Below are positions 6,161 through 8,573 of a stretch of 8,573 nucleotides of DNA, one piece after another (position 1 is the first letter of the stretch; each line of letters starts with the position of its first letter). The DNA comes from Legionella sp. GTDB taxonomy: Bacteria > Pseudomonadota > Gammaproteobacteria > Legionellales > Legionellaceae. The position numbers and the translations under genes were made by a program. The stretch spans positions 1-8,573 of the forward strand of contig SCSO01000336.1 in assembly GCA_004297865.1 (NCBI GenBank), read 5' to 3'. The notes beneath the pieces are model-generated. The model saw nothing but the letters and a program-made list of their open reading frames with translations. It ran no database searches and had not been told where the DNA came from.

Positions 6161-6206
6161 GAGAACCTTGTCAACATTACAAATGTCTTCAGTTTATCAT
6201 AGTTAG

Positions 6207-6227
6207 AGCTAATAAATGGCATTAGCT
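6207..6227 (-). terminator. Weak hairpin at the end of the effector operon
   Basis: AGCTAAT (6207-6213) and ATTAGCT (6221-6227) are a perfect 7-bp inverted repeat with a 7-base loop. It overlaps the TAA stop of the hydrolase-like gene. The stem is AT-rich and no clear T run follows, so it is at best a weak terminator or a transcript-end stabilising stem. Confidence 0.25.
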
Positions 6228-7073
6228 AATTTTGAAATGAGGATGGGTATGGAGTTCTTCCTTAGTTGCATGTTCTGGCATAAGGTTCATTATTCTAGAA
6301 TGCATACTCTGTAATGAGGCACGCATATTTGGGCTTAACGTTGAGTCATTTAAAGCATTAAGGGTTTCTTGATGAAATCGACCAGCAATTTCTGCGATGC
6401 GAGAATAATTAGCATCACAAGGATAAATATATCGAGCACGTGAGGCGACTAATTCATAGAACTCCAACAAGGGAAGCATAATCGACTCTGGGAATATATA
6501 CTTCTCGAGTTTACGATAAATAGTAAATTGCTCATTATCTCCGCTTTTTAAGGCCTCTAAGCTACTTTTATAAAGCTCTAAAACCTCTTTAAGTGAATGG
6601 ATTTCAAAAGGTTGTCCCCTACCATTCATGCTGATGCACAGATCAAAATCCAAGAAGACCAAACTGTGATCTAAACTCCCATTGAGACTAATGATGTCAC
6701 CAGGAGCAAGGTCTGCAAAAGAAATTTTTTGCATTTGATTTATTAAAAATCCATTGGCCATTACAGGGAATATGCCTGCGGCTATTAATGCGGCTCCATG
6801 GCAATTGCCAAATTTCTCAACAAACGAGTGATTTCCATATAAAACCTCTACCACTCTAGGTAAAAGATTGTTTAAATTGACTGCATGGGTAAACCCTTCA
6901 TCGAAAAATGCAGTGCTTTTGCTTAATTTACGAATTTTTACTTCTTTAAAAGATTTGTTGGGATCGACTGTCTTGGTATAAAGAGTCAATAGATTCATTT
7001 TTTCGTGAATAGCGTCCATACTTGTGCCGTACAAAATAATTTTATTTTTAACTTTTTCTAGCTTAAATTTCAT
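6222..7073 (-). CDS. Putative NlpC/P60-like cysteine hydrolase, candidate effector
   Basis: The centre of this 283-residue protein looks like a papain-fold hydrolase of the NlpC/P60 type. FGNCHGAALIAAGIFP (88-103) has a cysteine (C91) at the start of a helix. The text ISFADLAPGDIISL (117-130) matches the usual 'GDLVxF' strand. LDHSLVFLD (134-142) supplies H136, and ISMNGRGQPFEI (147-158) could give the third polar residue (N150). The order Cys, GDI, His, polar residue is that of the family. NlpC proteins usually cut peptidoglycan peptides, but related folds act on host proteins or lipids. There is no signal peptide, so the protein is cytoplasmic or delivered by Dot/Icm. Its start lies 6 bases after the stop of the SET-ankyrin gene and lacks a good ribosome binding site, which points to coupled translation. 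From memory, the gene next to legAS4 in L. pneumophila is also a reported Dot/Icm substrate; whether this is its homologue is unverified. Confidence 0.6.
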   Translation of the reverse strand: MKFKLEKVKNKIILYGTSMDAIHEKMNLLTLYTKTVDPNKSFKEVKIRKLSKSTAFFDEGFTHAVNLNNLLPRVVEVLYGNHSFVEKFGNCHGAALIAAGIFPVMANGFLINQMQKISFADLAPGDIISLNGSLDHSLVFLDFDLCISMNGRGQPFEIHSLKEVLELYKSSLEALKSGDNEQFTIYRKLEKYIFPESIMLPLLEFYELVASRARYIYPCDANYSRIAEIAGRFHQETLNALNDSTLSPNMRASLQSMHSRIMNLMPEHATKEELHTHPHFKIS

Positions 7074-7079
7074 AGAAAT

Positions 7080-8555
7080 CTATTTCTTAGAGGCGCGCGC
7101 AGCGCGATTTTCTACTGCAACATCTTGCTGCAATAAACCAGAGCCTGCAGGATCGTTCAGTTCGAGCATTAACTCTTTCAAATGATCTTTCTCCTTATCA
7201 GATAATTTATCGATAACATCCAAAAAATGCGTACATTGGTCTTGATTCTGCCCGCTGTAATTTTTTTGAAAATAGTCCGGATAGAGTTCTAACAAATATT
7301 GCAACTTTGCAAATTCTTTAGCTCGGATACAAGAAACTATAATGTCATCGTCTAATGTATCGAGGTATTCAAATAAGCTAGAAAAGAATTCTGGATCTTG
7401 TTTGTTTAATAAATCAATTACTGAATAAAAATCTTCATCTGACAGTACTTTTATTGCCTCATGTAAGAAGGTGCTATTTGATTCATCGTAAGTAGCCAGA
7501 TTCGCGTGGTTTTCAAGAAGATAAAGGATTACCTCTCTTAAATTACTTTTATTCTTTGCTTCTGCATACCCAGATAAGGCATAAAACACAGGGCTGTGGC
7601 CTGTTTTATTATGTTGTTGATTGATATTAGCACCATGTTCAACAAGCCATTTCACATTTTCTAATTGTCCCAAATAACAGGCCATCATCAGCGGAGAAAA
7701 ACTTTCTGCAGCTTCACCCGAACTATCTAATTTAAAAAAGGGAAGATTAACTTCTGCAAGATCGAACCCTGCAGCTAAATCCGTAGATAAATTATCTCCA
7801 TAATAAATAATTTCACCAACGTGGGTCATAACTATTGGGTCGCCTTTTGCTAAGTTTAGAGGCTTCGATTGAGTGTCAACTTCCTCTGGTTTGTATTGCT
7901 TAGGATGCTGCATTAAAACATTATGGTATGAGCGTTCATCATCTGTAGGATTTAGAAAAACATAATGCCCCGCGGCTTTCTCATCGAAGGTATTGTAGTC
8001 TATGAGAATTTGCATACCCGCTTTAATATCTTCTGTAGTTATTACTTTCACTATTAACTTATAATCTTTTCTACCTTCAACAAACTCAACATTGGCCTGG
8101 GTATCAGAAAAATTGACATACCGGGTAAAATTCCCTTTTTCAATAGCATCAACTACACTGTTACCCACTGTCATAGCATAGCTATTATCCGCGCCTGATT
8201 TTTCAAATGTCTCAAGGGGATAGACTTTTCCTGTATATATGCCAATGCAAGTACCTTTAGGAATGTCTTGGCGCGCATACAATCCCTGCCCGCCAATCAA
8301 GGCGACCTGTTTTACCATAATCAGCTCAGGTTTATCCAAATCTGAGGGGATATAATTTTTTGCCGCGAAGTTTTGAATGCCCATGTCTTTAAGATCAGTT
8401 GCGGTAATGGTGGTTTTTTTATTTGAAAATAATGAGTTAGCCAGCAAAGGCCTACGCGAATTTATTGCATTTTTCGTTACATCAAGTTCTTTAAAACGTT
8501 TAGGTACATGACGAATTCTAGTGCTTTTTCTTGATTTAGGTTTTTTTCCAGGCAT
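7080..8555 (-). CDS. legAS4: SET-domain and ankyrin-repeat protein, RomA/LegAS4-like histone methyltransferase effector
   Basis: RomA/LegAS4 is delivered by the Dot/Icm system into the host nucleus, where it methylates histone H3. This 491-residue protein has the same layout. Residues 1-22 are strongly basic (KKPKSRKSTRIRHVPKR), like a nuclear localisation signal. The SET domain spans about 78-200: GGQGLYA (88-94), GIYTGKVY (105-112), NSYAM (124-128), RYVNFSDTQAN (145-155) and LIDYNTF (184-190). R145, N148 and Y187 have the spacing of R207, N210 and Y249, which I recall as the RomA catalytic residues. F149 stands where most SET domains have His (NHS). Ankyrin repeats follow at about 284-312, 318-352 and 361-385, then a helical tail. 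The start ATG is preceded in frame by a TAA six bases upstream, so it cannot extend; no Shine-Dalgarno is visible. It is somewhat shorter than RomA. The hydrolase-like gene follows 6 bases downstream. Confidence 0.88.
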   Translation of the reverse strand: MPGKKPKSRKSTRIRHVPKRFKELDVTKNAINSRRPLLANSLFSNKKTTITATDLKDMGIQNFAAKNYIPSDLDKPELIMVKQVALIGGQGLYARQDIPKGTCIGIYTGKVYPLETFEKSGADNSYAMTVGNSVVDAIEKGNFTRYVNFSDTQANVEFVEGRKDYKLIVKVITTEDIKAGMQILIDYNTFDEKAAGHYVFLNPTDDERSYHNVLMQHPKQYKPEEVDTQSKPLNLAKGDPIVMTHVGEIIYYGDNLSTDLAAGFDLAEVNLPFFKLDSSGEAAESFSPLMMACYLGQLENVKWLVEHGANINQQHNKTGHSPVFYALSGYAEAKNKSNLREVILYLLENHANLATYDESNSTFLHEAIKVLSDEDFYSVIDLLNKQDPEFFSSLFEYLDTLDDDIIVSCIRAKEFAKLQYLLELYPDYFQKNYSGQNQDQCTHFLDVIDKLSDKEKDHLKELMLELNDPAGSGLLQQDVAVENRAARASKK

Positions 8556-8573
8556 AAGGGCTTAAAAATAGAT

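Overview
The window looks like part of a Legionella (or close Legionellales) chromosome. The base composition is AT-rich, and the outermost gene on the right encodes a SET-domain plus ankyrin-repeat protein with the architecture and catalytic spacing of the Dot/Icm effector RomA/LegAS4. The other genes are short accessory genes, many with Sec signal peptides or unknown function. No rRNA, tRNA, CRISPR array or intact mobile element was found. The genus assignment is inferred from family knowledge, not from a search.

Left part (1-1448, all plus strand). The possible tail of a membrane protein is followed by a 32-codon hydrophobic peptide gene. Its stop overlaps the start (ATGA) of a 100-residue single-pass membrane protein. 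The next 520 bases hold no intact gene. They contain the decayed ATPase end of a CvaB-like bacteriocin exporter, broken by frameshifts and by loss of the ABC signature segment. Next comes an MqsA-type antitoxin gene with no toxin beside it. Its promoter carries two AACCT-N3-AGGTT palindromes placed 32 bp apart, one at the -35 region and one at the predicted start point.

Middle (1481-4897). Two minus-strand genes encode a polytopic membrane protein of unknown function and a Sec-exported leucine-rich-repeat protein of the RI type. Divergent from them is a plus-strand gene for a striking protein. It has the conserved D1/D2-type regions of a flagellar hook protein (FlgE family), but a Sec signal peptide and cysteines replace the D0 helices.

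Right part (4945-8555, minus strand). Facing the hook-like gene across a perfect 11-bp hairpin is a secreted small beta-rich protein with its own strong promoter. Then come a DHFR/RibD-C family reductase and a probable two-gene effector operon. That operon consists of the SET-ankyrin methyltransferase and, 6 bp downstream, a predicted NlpC/P60-like cysteine hydrolase.

The genes do not form one pathway. Three themes stand out: a self-controlled orphan antitoxin, a hook-like protein rerouted to the Sec pathway, and a nuclear-effector-type methyltransferase coupled to a putative hydrolase.
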